NCBI GenBank assembly: GCA_006384855.1
Contig: VCJN01000707.1
Span: 95,827-159,826 of the forward strand
DNA length: 64,000 nucleotides
DNA from: Tetraselmis striata
Taxonomy: Eukaryota > Chlorophyta > Chlorodendrophyceae > Chlorodendrales > Chlorodendraceae
Direction of reading: 5' to 3'
How positions within the stretch are numbered: position 1 is the first letter of the stretch; the number at the start of each line of letters is the position of its first letter. A program made the position numbers and the translations under genes. The notes below the pieces were generated by a model. That model saw only the letters and a list, made by a program, of their open reading frames with translations, did not search any database and was not told where the DNA came from. Positions 31,671-43,855 of the stretch are shown piece after piece.

Positions 31671-34362
31671 GGGCAAGAGCTGCGAGTCGAGGTTGATCCA
31701 GAGACACCGGTATCTATCAAGGTGCGTAGGGGGCCGGCTGCGGTCGCTGCGTGGGCGGCCGGACGGAGAAGGGGGGGGGGGGGTGAATTGTCGAGGGGAA
31801 TGAGAAGGAGGGGGGGGTGCTGATGGAACGCGCTGCGTGCTGTGGGTTGGCTGGTGAAAGCTCACAAATGGCATCGCGGAGGTGTTTGGGACGGAGATGG
31901 CACTGGGCGAGACCATGAACATCACTGGGCAGAAGCTGGCGGTGAGCTTGCCACCCTGCCCTCACCCTCGCCATCCTAGTGCCCTGCCCTGTCCTACGCT
32001 GCCGTGATTGCCTCGGCGTGTGCCCCTCCTCCCCCCCCCCCTGGCCGAGAGTGGGGTGACATGATACGTGCTGGCTGCAGGTGTATACATGGAAGGGATG
32101 CGAGCTGGATGTGATGGGCGAGCCGCAGTGCATGTGAGGTCCCCGCCAGGAGGCATGCCGTGGGAAGGGGGTCACAGGGGTGGCGGGCCCCAGCGCAGCT
32201 GCAGCCGTATGAATGGGCAAACCCATCTTCTGCCGCTGACCCCCCCCCCCCCCCCGCCTCCAACTCGAACCAACCTGGCTCTGGCCGCAGCTATGAGTCC
32301 AGCGAGACACCGATGGTGGTGTACCACAACACGCACCTCGTCCTGAACCAGCAACGCTCGGAGGCCAAGGCGGCCGGCGGCCAGGGGCCGCGCGCCATCG
32401 TGGTGGGCCCCACAGACGCGGGGAAGAGCACGCTGAGCCGCATCCTCATTAACTACGCGGTGCGCAGCGGCTGGGAGCCGACATTTGTGGACCTGGACAT
32501 CGGTCAGGGCGAGCTCGTGCCGCCAGGGAACATCGCCGCATGCCCTATCCACGTCCCCATCGATGTCCAGGAGGGCTACCCCGCGGAGGTGCGCCCCCAT
32601 GCCCGGCCTGCCACCCCCCCCCCCCCCCCTGTGGTTATCAGGCGGCGCCCAGGGGAGGCCTGGCGGCGCGGAGGGCTGCGCTGAGCCCGCGGCGCCCTGC
32701 GCAGACGCCGCTGGCGTACTACTACGGCCATGTCAGCCCCTCCCACAACTCGGAACACTACCGCTGCATCGTGGAGTGCCTGGCGGACACGCTGGACAAG
32801 CGCGCGGAGCGGGATCCGCAGGTGGGATGCCGAGCCGGGGGCCGTGAGCCCTGGCGTAGGCGGCGGCGGCGCTTGGGATGCGCCCGCTGGAGGGCAGCAA
32901 CCTCACCTCCGCCTCCCTTGTTGGCAGGCGGCAGCCAGCGGCCTCATCATCAACACCATGGGCTGGATCGACGGGCTGGGCTACGACCTGCTTCTGCACT
33001 CCATCAAGGCGCTCAAGGCCGACACCGTGCTGGTCGTGGGCAACGAGAAGCTGTACAGCCAGCTGAGTCGGCACTTTGAGGTGGGTGGTGCTGGGGTTGG
33101 GGGCTTACCCAGCGCAGGCTGTGCGAGCTGTTTGTACGGGTGGGACTTCTGTGCCCCCATTGTTGCTTGACAGCGTGGCGACTCTGCCGCGGACTACAGC
33201 CTCCCCGCTATGCTTGCGATTAGTATTGCTGGTTGGGCTTTTCATTTTGCCGTTTGTTCATGTGAACGATGAACATACAGCCAGATGAAAGAACACTGCG
33301 GGCTCGCCGTACTACTGCTTTTGTCCCCTTTGTCGATGAAGCGCGAAATGCTTCCCTCTCACTCTGTGACGGAGTCTTCTAGAATAGAAGAGTTGAGCTG
33401 TAACCCACACACACGATACACGGAATCCTTGACGCGCTGTGAACAAACAGAATCGTGGGCTGTTTGTGGGGGAAGTGGGACGCATAGCTCAATAAATGGT
33501 ATGATGGTAATTTCATGTGGATGTGCCACCGCATTGCTGGCACAACAGCTTGCAATGAGAAATCCGCTGCTCTTGGTGGGACAAGGGGGTAGAGGTGGTG
33601 GTGAGGGTACACTTGATGGCTCTCACCTATGCGCGCGCTGCATCCGGTAGCACGTCGATTTCAAAGTGGCAAAGGCATCCAGCACAAGGCAGTACCAGCT
33701 GACGGCCAGGCTTGTTCCTACTTCACAGGGCAGCAAGCGCAGCGGGGACGCCGCGGCCGCCGTGGCGGTGGTGAAGGTGAAGCAGTCGGGGGGCACAGTG
33801 ACACGGCCCCCTGCTGCCCGGCAGGCAGCACGCATCCAGCGCGTGCGGGAGTACTTTTACGGCTTTGCGCATGAGCTGGCGCCGCACAGCCAGACCATCC
33901 CGCTGGAGGACCTCGCGGGGCGCATCTATCGCGTGGGCGGCGGCCCCAAGGCCCCCTCCTCTGCGCTCCCCATCGGGCAGACCTCGGTCGCGGACCCGCT
34001 CAGGCACGTGCCCCCCCCCCCCCCCCCCCCCCAACATTAGAAATAGAATGAGAAACGCAAGCAGTGCAGAACCGCCTGCGTTTCTGCACTGCCTGCGCTG
34101 GGAGCTGAACGAGTCGCGGCTGCCCTTCAGGGTGGTTCTCCTGGCACCCAATAAGGGCATCGACAACTCGCTGCTGCATTGCCTGCTGGCCGTCTCGCGC
34201 GCCGACAAGCCCGAGACGCTGCTGTCCTCCAACGTGGCAGGCTACGTGTACATCTCCGACGTGGACCTGATCGCCAAAAAGCTGACGTACTTGGCCCCGT
34301 GCCCAGGCAGCCTGCCGGGCAAGTACCTCCTGGCCGGCTCGTTCAAGTGCTACTTTGAGTAG
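31671..34362 (+). CDS. CLP1: Polynucleotide 5'-hydroxyl kinase family protein CLP1
   Basis: Subunit of the mRNA cleavage factor and of the tRNA-splicing endonuclease complex; nuclear. Eight exons with coherent phases: 31671-31721, 31861-31941, 32081-32133, 32291-32588, 32705-32821, 32928-33080, 33729-34003, 34131-34362. These encode 419 residues, lacking a short N-terminal exon I could not place (human CLP1 is 425). Visible: N-terminal beta domain (GQELRVEVDPETPVSIK, LTNGIAEVFGTEMALG, VYTWKGCELDV), ETPMVVYHNTHLVL, Walker A GPTDAGKST, FVDLDIGQG, TPLAYYYGH, GLIINTMGWIDGLGYDLL, REYFYG, then VVLLAPNKG and NVAGYVYISDVDL near the C-terminus. The intron after exon 7 starts GCACGT and ends CAG, a probable GC-AG intron; no GT donor gives a consistent phase. 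Three introns carry sense-strand C-runs. An in-frame upstream open stretch (31,599-31,670) lacks an ATG. Confidence 0.95.
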
Positions 34363-34893
34363 GGGCTTTTGATTCGTCTCCGCTGTCCATGACGTGGCAT
34401 GTCGCAAGTTTTCGCTCGCCAAGCTCTCGACACGCTGACTCTGAATGTTGTGTTTGGGGCCCGGTGGCATTGACTGCGACTCGTGGGTGCCTCTGCTGTG
34501 CGTTGGCCACAGTGCCCCCTCTTTCTTATGTTTAGGAGCATCACAGTGGGGAGGGGACATCACGGGTGTAGGCATTTTAAAAGACTTTGTGAGCGCTCCT
34601 ATTGTGCATACTGGCAATGCCTGCCCTGCCCCTCAATGCCATGCAGATACTCAACGCAACTACGTTCATTGCATTGGACGCACATGGCGGGACCAGCGAG
34701 TGGGTCATGGCCGCTGACTACAGTGCCGCAGCTGTGTTTCATGTCGATCTCGCGGCGCAGACGACGTTCAAAGTCTGATGGCGACGTCATCGCTGAGTTC
34801 CGTCAGCTCTGAACTTGGCCCCAGCGCATGTCAGCATCCAGTGACAGCGCTGCAGCGGCGGATCCCTTGATGGCATGTGCTGTGTGGGGGCTC

Positions 34894-35685
34894 TCAGCTC
34901 GGGGGGTACAGGGGCTCCTGCCTGCTGGCCGGGCCGAGGCGGTAAGCCCCCTCATGCAAGCTTCTCCTGCAGGCGCATGCCTGCACCAAGATCGTGCCGA
35001 GGGGGGCCTCGGGCTCAGGCGGTGCTTGAGCGCCTCCAGATGGCGCCTCCTCTCCCCTCTGCGACTGCTTCTGGACGAAGTACGACAGCGCGAGGATCAC
35101 TGCAACCGCGCAGAATGCGGCGGCCGCCACCACCCAGCCCATGGTCTCCACGTAGCTGAGGCCACGGCCAGCGCGGGCATCCGCGGGGATGAGCCTCATG
35201 CCGCGTGCGCCACCCCTGTGCAGATGTGCAGGCTGTTCCAATGGCCCCGTCGCCTGGCCGTTTCCCGCATGCTCTATAGCAGCTGCCTTCTCAGTTTTGT
35301 CCTCCTGTGACGAGCCAGTGCTTGAGGCGAAATCCGCCGGCAGCCTCACAAAGCTGCCGTTGAAGACCGGGAGGACCCCCTCTTTCACGCCACTGCCTTC
35401 GTTATCCGAATTCTGCCAAGTCATTGCCGACACTCCCCCGGTCAATGACGCATCGAACTTGACGTCGGAGTGTGCGTGTTCTTCGGTGATCACCGGCGGG
35501 TCCAGTTCGAGCGCAGGGGGGCCCGTCGGCGGCTCCGCGTATAGTGTCTCGTCGGCGTCCCTCCGTGGCGTCGCCGGGACCAGCAGCATATTATCGCCCC
35601 GCGGTCGAGCGCCAACGGCATAACTATTCCAAAGCAGGCTGATAGCGAAGAGCAGTGGCATGTGGCGGCCCATCATTGCCGTCAT
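34894..35685 (-). CDS. Single-pass type I membrane protein, unknown function
   Basis: An uninterrupted minus-strand frame, apparently intronless. I place the start at 35,685 (MTAMMGRH), because a hydrophobic signal peptide follows at once (MPLLFAISLLWNSYAVGA). The frame is open upstream to another Met at 35,748, which would put 21 polar residues before the signal. A lumenal segment rich in Pro/Glu/Asp/Ser with one NGS glycosylation-type site follows. Then comes one membrane span, GWVVAAAAFCAVAVILALSY, ~70 residues from the end, and a cytoplasmic tail with FVQKQSQRGEEAP. No domain is recognised. It is convergent with CLP1, 530 bp apart. Confidence 0.6.
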   Translation of the reverse strand: MTAMMGRHMPLLFAISLLWNSYAVGARPRGDNMLLVPATPRRDADETLYAEPPTGPPALELDPPVITEEHAHSDVKFDASLTGGVSAMTWQNSDNEGSGVKEGVLPVFNGSFVRLPADFASSTGSSQEDKTEKAAAIEHAGNGQATGPLEQPAHLHRGGARGMRLIPADARAGRGLSYVETMGWVVAAAAFCAVAVILALSYFVQKQSQRGEEAPSGGAQAPPEPEAPLGTILVQACACRRSLHEGAYRLGPASRQEPLYPPS

Positions 35686-35749
35686 CTGCGGTTCGGGCGC
35701 TGACGTTGAAACCTCGCGCGATTCCTGGACATTCCCGAGCATCACCATG

Positions 35750-37900
35750 TGGAAAGTCGATGCCGGTACACATCACACTTGCAGCACGCACAATTCCATA
35801 TAAGGGACGCTCTATGATAGTTCGATCAATAGGTATCTCACATCACTAGCATACACATCGCAAGGCTGCCAACACTAGTTCCCGCCGCTGGCACTGCAGA
35901 TATGCTACGTTTGGCAGCAACCGGGTCTTTTCCATCCGAAACAGCTCTTGGGTCAGACAGCAGCTCCCACAGAACGTGTGCGACGCATGTGATTGACTGA
36001 TTGGAATACGATGTCCAATACATGAGGGGACTCACCAACTATCACAGATAGTTCTCTGTTGACTGCACGCCGCTTGCATGTCGACCGACTTCCGTCCGTT
36101 GTCGTCTTTGTGTGCCACCGCTCCCTCGCGAAGCCGCCGCGCTCTCGCTCGACTTCGTGCGATGCCGCGGCGCCACTTAATAATGACTTGCCGTTGCGCG
36201 TTCGGCTGACCTATTGCCACCGGCACTGCCCCGTCAGCTCCCTCGTATGTTGTACTGCTACCGTGACAACCCAGACAACTTTCGCACTGTATGGCCGGCG
36301 TAGTTCTGTCAGATGGGACGAGAAACGCTGCCCTCGCGGCTCGAACGATCAGATGCGATGATCGCTGATCGGGAGTTGGCCAGCCACGCCGGCGTGGAGG
36401 CAGTTTATTCGGGAGAACGGGGTGATACACTCGGTAGCGCGGCGGACTCCGCGCTGTTTTATTTTTCATGTGTATATAGCGACTGAATTATTTATAGCGA
36501 CTGCGAGCACCGCCGCCCTGTCCGGGACTTATCATCATTCGCTATTTCGTTTATTATATCCATATTTTAGTGTACCCGGACTACTTCCAGCAGTATCACG
36601 AGATACTGTACTGAAATGCCCGAAGTAGCGACCCATTAACATTTCGAGAAGTAGTCCAGGATTAATCGCTACTGAAAGGCAGGTACCCGTAGGTACGGTA
36701 GCGACGATGAACATTACTTATATTGAGAAATTACTTATATTCGATAAATAAATGGCTTGTAGTAGCGACTACTGGCGACCGAATATCGCCGCCGATGTCA
36801 GTCAGTTCACATGCATCAGCATTGCGAGCAAGCCCATTTAATCCTTAATATTTGCTTGGCGAACGGTCAGAAACCCGCTATAGTCGTGAACAACGTATTG
36901 CAGAGCACACCCCGTACGTATATTCCGAGCAGCGCTGGATATTTAATTAATAAATAAAAACATACCGGTTTTCAACCCTGCTTATCACTACGTAGTCCTT
37001 AGGGGTTGCGCCACTTTTCAGACACGATACAGATGCAGGGGGTAGGCCCCTGCCATGGTACCGTCTGACAGGTGGTAGTCGCTATGTATATCGAAATAAA
37101 CTGTTACCAGTACTGTAGGTACAGGTATGTCCGTGAGAGGAGATGCCGTAGTGCACTGTTTTCGGTATATCCGGATAACGCATCATCCTCTCCCTCTGCC
37201 AATGCAGATGAGGGTAGGAGGCCAGTGCTTTCACCCGTACTGACCCGTACCGCCGGGTTTTCATCTGTTTCGTCCGAGACGATGTACACTTGCCGATCCT
37301 GCGATCCCTGTAACCAAAAAGAAAATCCTGCGGAACGACCAGCAAAACAACGGGGAAAACCCGCCAGCAGCCGGACCAATAATAATCATTGACGGCATGC
37401 GACCGCCTCGTGCTGATGATCATGCCAGCAATGACAGAGGAAGACAGCTTTCTCGGCGGCAACCACCTCGTGTAGAGCTTCTGTTTCTGTCCGCACCTTT
37501 CTGTTCTTGGCGGGGCCGTGCTGCGGTATGCCAGTGGGCTCATCGAACTCCAACGGCGAGTACGCACTGACCGCACATCCAACCATCCAGCAAAGCACCA
37601 CTCACTGTGCGCGTTCGTTTGTCGACCCACTACCGGGTGCCAAGTGCGAAGTTGCCCCGGCTCCAGCAGCAGGTACATCTATCAAGGGTACGAGTCCAAA
37701 AGTCTTTGTAGTCAGGTCTTACTCGGCAGCTTGGTTGACTGCGCACATCTTCGGACGGCCTGCCGCGACAATGAGGTACGGCCGGGGGCATGTCAACAAC
37801 ATTTAGCGGCACGTGATCAACGATGCTGGCAGTGTTATCATTGATGGTATGTCTGGCTATCGGTAGACCTGGGCGTCGTCTTAAGGGCAGTATCGCCAAC
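35750..37900. other. Intergenic, AT-richer, no gene recognised
   Basis: No conserved coding signal was found. The frames in this stretch are short and low in conservation features. 36,470-37,060 is AT-rich with several short near-inverted strings (for example GGACTACTTCC near 36,577 and GAAGTAGTCC near 36,650). Nothing more can be said. Confidence 0.5.
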
Positions 37901-37919
37901 TGCGCTGGAAATGTGCGGC

Positions 37920-40618
37920 ATGCCTGCGCCCCAGGGAGCCCTGGGAGCTGCAGCAGCTGGCGGCGCAGCAGGAGGCTCGCTACCAGGCCCGGGAGCGGTA
38001 CTCGCGGGAGCAGGTGGACCGCGACAAGGGTGTACGGCCACCCGCAGGAGCGCGCTGCCCGCCGCTACCACCTCGCTCAGAATGGCGACCAGATGAAGGC
38101 TGCGATGGATCATTCAGGGGTGCGCAGACAGCAGCACCGATAGCAGCACCTACCTGTTTCAAACCTAATGATAATATGCTATGTTCATAAATTTCAAGGT
38201 GTCATATTCTGTCTTACTTAGTAATCCATGGTCTGCCAGCAACCTGGAAGAGGACAAGACTTCGGGATGGCGGGAGCTTCGGGGGTTTTGCTGGGTGACT
38301 GAGCCTGTGCATGCCTGTGCGATAGATGGCGCATGAGCTGAAGAAAGGGGAGCGCTGGCAGCGGCATGGCCACCTGGATGAGGCGTGTCAGAGCATGGTG
38401 AAGGTGGGTGGGCTGCGCAGGCTGGGGGCGACGCCGGGAAGCGCATGCCCTCTGCAACCCTCAGGGCAAGTCTGACGGCCTGGGCGCGCTGCCAACAGGT
38501 CATCCATCAGTCGCCCTGGCTTGAGGAGGCACGTTGTGCTCAGCGAAAGTGGGTCGACCTGTACAACATACAGATGCATGGTGTGGCTGACGTCCCCCTG
38601 CTGTCATGCCACATCCCCATTCATGTGGCCATTCTGTCCCTGCGACAGCCGCACACTCTAATTGCCGCCTTGCATCTGCCCGCCCACAGAGGCAAAGAAG
38701 CAAGCCGAGCAGGAGACCAAGCAAACTGAGCAGCGCGGGATGGAGCAGCCGGTGTTGGCGGGTGCTGGGCAGCGGCAGCAGGCCAGGATGCAGGCCAGGG
38801 GCAAGGCAGGGGGCGGAGCGGCGGGGGGCATCGGCCGACACCACCGCGCCAAGGGGCAAGGCCTGATGGCTCCGATCGATCTGCCGGTGCAGAAAAAGGC
38901 ACTTGACGCGCAGGTGCGGGGCTGCCAAACGTGCTGCTGCTGCTGCTGCCTGAGGGCGATTTTGGTTGAGATCAGTAACATGCCCCCTCACCATCTGTTA
39001 CCCCCCTTCCCCACCTACCCGTCCCTCTCCCCTTGGAACGCACTGCTGTGTGCAGCATTTTCCCAGCAGTCGCCAACTTTCTTCCACTGACTGCTGGCCT
39101 TTGGCGGCCACCCCCCCCCCCCCCCCCCCCCCCCCCACAGCTAGCCATTAAGCGCGCAGAGGCTGAGGCGGCGGCGGTGGCAGAGCTTGCGCAGAGCGAA
39201 ATTGACAAAAAATGGCACAAGGCCGAGCTGCTCCGCAATGCTTACCGGTAGGGCATGATGCGGCGTGGACCTTCACCCCAATGCGCACTGATGTGAGGGC
39301 TGCCTGATCGAGACAGTACCTCATGCACGACTACCAACATACCAACGGCGGAGCTGGGACCGAGACCTGAGCCAGTCCCTGATATTACTACAACTCACAA
39401 AGGAGTCCCCGCGCAGCGCAGTTTGCAGGTGCTGGTGGCGCCTCGGGACGACGTGCTGACAGAGAGAGTCTGTTCGCAGGGACGCAGTGCGCCAGGTGAA
39501 CGACCCCCTGCTGCAGCGCGCGTCCATGGAGGCGAACCTTCGTGACAAGGCGGCCAATCGCTTCGCCTCGCGAAGCAGCGCACGCCCCGCCAGCGCATGG
39601 GAGCCGGCCCGCGCCCAACCAGATCGGAGCACACAGCCGCCATGGGCGGATGAGGAGCTGGCTTCTCATAGGTGGGGTGCTCTCTGGGAGTGAGGCAGGA
39701 CATAAAGGGGAGGCACACTTTAGAAGCTTGATGCTCGATACTCCGGGATTTGGAAATCACGCTACGAGTGTTGCCGCTGTTTGGCCGCAGCAGGCGGCAC
39801 GCTGCTCCACGAAGCTCATCTGCGCGCGTCTCCAAGCCGTTTGCGTCACTGGAGGACGACCCCGTGCATCAGTATGTCAGCCGGCGGCAAGTGCAGGTGG
39901 GTGAGGCGTACGAATCATTTGTGGCCGGCCCCACGCTGCAAAGTGGCGGTATCAACCTTTGGCAGCATCGTATCACGCCACCCACATTGGATGGCAACCA
40001 GCCGCAACATGCAGCGTCTCTCTTATCATTTGAGCAGATTGCCTAACTAGACGACAAGCGGCTGGCTGCTCCTCCAGTAATGTCATCACTCCTTGCCGTG
40101 TGGCTGATACGCAACAATCAATATGACAGACATAGGTACATATCTGCTCAAGAAGATTTAGTGTGTGGTATCTGCCAAGCGGGGACCCTCTTATTAGATG
40201 GAGGGAAGCCAGTATTGCACCCATTCGCGCAAGGCAGAAGCGTCAGGAAATTCAGCACTCTGCTGCCCGGTGGGCTGGGCACGCCAAAATGCCAATGGCT
40301 GTGTTCCATTTGTACACATTCATATCAACGCAGGCTTAACTTCACCACTTTTCCCTTGTCCATGGGGAGCTGCATCCAAGTCACACGATGCCCCGCTGCT
40401 CCCCCCTCCCCCCATCTCCCAGGAGAAGCAGCAGCGTCACACGGCCCGCATGCGAGGCGCAGCGGAGCAGAAACAGGCGAGAGCGGCGCAGCGGCATAGG
40501 TAACTTGGGTCTTGAGAGCAATACGTATTCACTCCGCTCATGTGCTTGTGTGGAGGGGGGAGGGGGAGGAATACAGATGCGTATTTCCCTATGTCCCCAC
40601 ACATATGCATGCATGCAT

Positions 40619-40674
<56 letters not shown>

Positions 40675-40880
40675 GTATATATATGTATATATACACACCA
40701 CCGGGCAAGAGGTTTTGAAATAATTTGACTCCTGGATCTTGGAAGAGGATAGTGGGGGTACATGGAAAGGCTGGGCTGCACAGTGCCCCAATGCTGACGC
40801 AAGTCAACCTATGATGCTACGCCTCCCACCGTGCAGCGTCGAGCTTGCCAAGGCGCGCAGCCCTGGCCCCGCTGCAAACT
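37920..40880 (+). CDS. Multi-exon coiled-coil protein, unknown
   Basis: A series of short, highly charged helical segments separated by GT-AG-like introns on the plus strand: PWELQQLAAQQEARYQARER (37,940-38,028); KKGERWQRHGHLDEACQSMVK (38,340-38,402); AKKQAEQETKQTEQRGMEQP (from 38,690, ending at a GTGCGG donor ~38,911); LAIKRAEAEAAAVAELAQSE (from ~39,141, after a 27-base C-run and CACAG acceptor); RDAVRQVNDPLLQRASMEAN (from ~39,480); a segment ending DDPVHQYVSRRQVQ (~39,895); EKQQRHTARMRGAAEQKQAR (~40,420-40,500). The heptad-like, Arg/Glu/Gln-rich composition resembles axonemal or centrosomal coiled-coil proteins, but I do not recognise the family. A one-base frame change near 38,030 (AAGGG) may be a sequencing error or an intron. 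Start and stop are not defined. Confidence 0.5.
40615..40700. repeat. Microsatellite (CA)n-(TA)n
   Basis: Preceded by GCATGCATGCATGC, a run of CA dinucleotides (about 20) passes into TA-rich sequence. The predicted His-Thr or Tyr-Ile repeat proteins in all frames are artefacts. It is probably intronic in the coiled-coil gene. Confidence 0.95.
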
Positions 40881-41307
40881 TGCCACACCAAAGGTAAGCC
40901 AAGACCCAGAGAGCATGGCGTGACCCATTCTCAAACTGATATGGCGGTAGCGTACACACTCTGAGACGCATATGATCCCACCATGCATGCCGTACCACTT
41001 CTCAATGCTGCTCGTTGCGCTCTCTTGATGTGCTGCTTACAAGATGTAGTGTGCTGTTTAGGTTGTTCATTTGATTCATTGATGAAGGTTTGCACTGTTT
41101 TTAACAATATTCGCCGTTGTGATGTACTCTGACTCTTATCCAGAGTGTCGAGTTGTATTAAGCTGGGCTCTGCCACTAAGACATGTTGCCGTTTTGCTTC
41201 GGATTTGAATGAGCATGGGATGATTGGATGGGATGGATATCGGATTGGATTGGATGGGGTGGGACAAAATGGGATTGAATCGGATCAATGTTACGGGCGG
41301 TATACCA

Positions 41308-41336
41308 TAGAGAGAGAGAGAGAGAGAGAGAGAGAA
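41308..41336. repeat. Microsatellite (GA)n
   Basis: About 14 GA units, preceded by a degenerate GGATTGGATGG minisatellite (41,220-41,290). No gene is seen between 40,900 and 42,700 apart from the Helitron-like remnant below. Confidence 0.95.
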
Positions 41337-42483
41337 GCCTCACATGGGGCTGTGGGTAGCTAGAGGGCATCACCACCTCCCAGTTGGGTAAGCAGCTAGA
41401 GCTCTATGTATATCGTACTTTGTTGTCAACCTCTCCTGGCTGCCGCTGCTGCCGCCCAGCAATATCCTCGGATTGGTCTGATTCTCTGACCTGGACGGCG
41501 GCACATGTGTAGGCAGACGTCGCAGTGCGCCCACCAGGAGCGTATGTCGGGTGCTCGGGTCACCGTGCCCAAGAGCAACTGGGCGGCGCCGAGGACCAGG
41601 GAGGCAAGCCGACTGCGCTATGACTTCTGAGTGCCTTACCCTCCGCTTCATGATAGTTAGCGGGGTGCCCACATAATGTGGCGCTCTTGCCATTGTACGC
41701 AGCTCTTGTGCCATGACACAAAACCTTCTTTGTGGAGCAGAAAAACCTACTGTAATTCCGTGTATAGCCGCACTACTGTGAGGTAATAATATTAGGGTCT
41801 CAACCCTATATTATACAAAGCCGTTAGCCGTGATTAGTCGTTAGCCATGCAAGGAAACGGCGCAAGACTGTTATGTTGATGACGATTTCCTTGACCGGAA
41901 CGCACGTCATCAAAACCGAAGTATGCACACAATAATGAACATACAGCTCAGCGATTCATCGGTGCGATGTCAACACGGATGTGAATAACTAAAATTTACT
42001 GATTGGCATAGCGTTTGCACGAAGTAATGGTTCGTCGCAAAGAGGATATCCGTCGACCGCAACACCGGTTCATTGACATGAGTACACGGCACATCAGTAA
42101 CGATGGAGACTTCATGCTTCCCGCACCTATTCCCATCCGCAAAGGGGAATATTGACAGTGACGCTAGTATGTTCTTCATGCACCTGGCAGCGAATTTAAT
42201 CACTATTTAAGTGCCTCACATTGAATGCGCCGTACGTATTAATTCTGTACCGTCCAACAGAATCCACATGTAAAAATGCTGAACAATATTTAAAAAGGGG
42301 TGCTCAAGCATGATATAGAACGGTGCCAAAGACATCACCGGTCTGCCAATATGCCAGAGGTATATGCCCATGTAGTTAAGCATGCCATACCACAGACATT
42401 AGCATGATCACCAACATGGCACCGAACGCAGTTAAATAATTTGATAACACGCGTCGTCGCTGGTTATGCCTTCCATTTTTGCC

Positions 42484-42566
42484 ACTCTGCGACAGTCTCA
42501 GCCGTTTAGAGACTCAGATAACAAACAAATATGGTGTGCAGTGGTGGTGTAAAGACGAGACACTTC
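42484..42566. repeat. Hairpin-bearing repeat, copy A
   Basis: Contains CTGCGACAGTCTCA, a short loop and AGAGACT, a perfect 6-7-bp stem, then GTGTGCAGTGGTGGTGTAAA. The same ~80 bases recur at 63,917-64,000 with a different loop. The conserved stem with changed loop suggests a structural element, for example the terminal hairpin of a Helitron-like element. It lies ~250 bp upstream of the Rep-like ORF. Confidence 0.6.
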
Positions 42567-42734
42567 GGTGTTTTGAAAATACAACAATAAATGGTTCATA
42601 ACGCTTGCCGCATGGCAGCATTTTATCGTACATATACACATCGCAGTCTCAAGTACATCACATCGTACTATAACTCGTAAAATATAACTCGTAAAACATA
42701 ATGCATTTACTAACTCGCTGTTCATCGTACTCGC

Positions 42735-43217
42735 ATGATTGTCACAACTCTGACAGAAGACGATGCATTAATATCAGACACGAAGCGGCAAGCATTTCGA
42801 AACATACCAAAAATATTGAATGAGTTTAACACCAACTTGACATGGCACGACGTTCCGGTTGAAAGCGCATACGCATTATATATAAGAACGATGACTTTTT
42901 TCTCAGAACGCAGATATGCCGACACAATAGACAAGCATCACGGGCATTTTGGACGAGTAAAATATTTTATTGTAAAATTTGAGGGTCGGGGGACGTTGCA
43001 CGCGCATGTCAGTATATGGATCGATGATGCCCACGTGGACAAATTCTGGAAGAAAAAGTGTTGCTCATGTACCCGGAACAGCGTGACTGCGCCCGGAGAA
43101 ATATTCCGCCACCTAGAGAAAATAAATCATTGTACAAATTGTACAAATTTGGTCAAGAGGAAGCAGATGCACACCTGCAGATATGGACTTTGCGTATTCG
43201 ATAGTCGTTGCAAGTAG
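42735..43217 (+). pseudogene. Helitron-like Rep (HUH) domain fragment
   Basis: A 160-codon frame in a distinctly AT-rich patch. The segment VKYFIVKFEGRGTLHAHVSI corresponds to the rolling-circle Rep motif of Helitron helicase-like domains (normally EFQKRG.PHAH), giving the paired metal-binding His (HAH). The frame ends with Cys/His-rich CTRN...HCTNCTNL...HTCRYG, like the Cys cluster following Helitron Rep. The second Rep motif with the catalytic Tyr and the PIF1 helicase are not found downstream, where the DNA becomes a low-complexity CT-rich region. It is a truncated element; alternatively it derives from a viral or Helentron-type Rep. Confidence 0.6.
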
Positions 43218-43855
43218 AACAATTATCTTACTAATTTGTCCCTCCCTCCCTCTTCTTCCCTGTACTCTCGTACAGTACTATTTTTCAGAATCGTTGTTGC
43301 CTTTGCGTGTCGTAGCATCTCCCTCCTTGCCTTTGCCGCCTGCTCCGCATTCCCTCTTTCTCGTCCCGCATCGTCTTTCTAACTCGTACCCCACCCCCCC
43401 TTAAACCCTCAATCACCTCTCTCTGCCCTCCCACCCCTGCTACAACTCCCCCCTCCCCGACGACCCACCTCATGCCAACCCTTTGGCTCTGGCCAGACCC
43501 TCACACTTCCCTCTTTCTTACCTTCCCCAGTAGCTCTTCTTCCTCCCTGACTCCCACCCGTCCAGCCGTCCTTGCTCCTCTCTTTATCAGGCCCAAAGTC
43601 AGACCCCCCCCCCCCCCCCCCCCCCTGGCTCTCCTTACTCCCCTCCCTGGCGTGCCATCCCACGCCATTGCCCCCCTCCCAAGGTCACTTGTGGTTGTTT
43701 CGCCTGCCCCCTCCCCCCAATCCCGCTTCCCAGCGTAGCACACCGCCGACCGCCCCCCCCCCCCCCCCTTGGTTGGCTCCACACACCATGGGATGCACCT
43801 TTGTGCGGCGGTAGCCCACTGCCTGGCTGCCTGCCACCGCACACTCCACCGGCAG

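Noticed and set aside
32172..32600. Minus-strand ORF opposite CLP1
   Set aside because: Shadow of the conserved CLP1 exon containing the Walker A motif.
40600..40800. Long His-Thr or Tyr-Ile repeat proteins
   Set aside because: They are translations of the CA/TA microsatellite in several frames.
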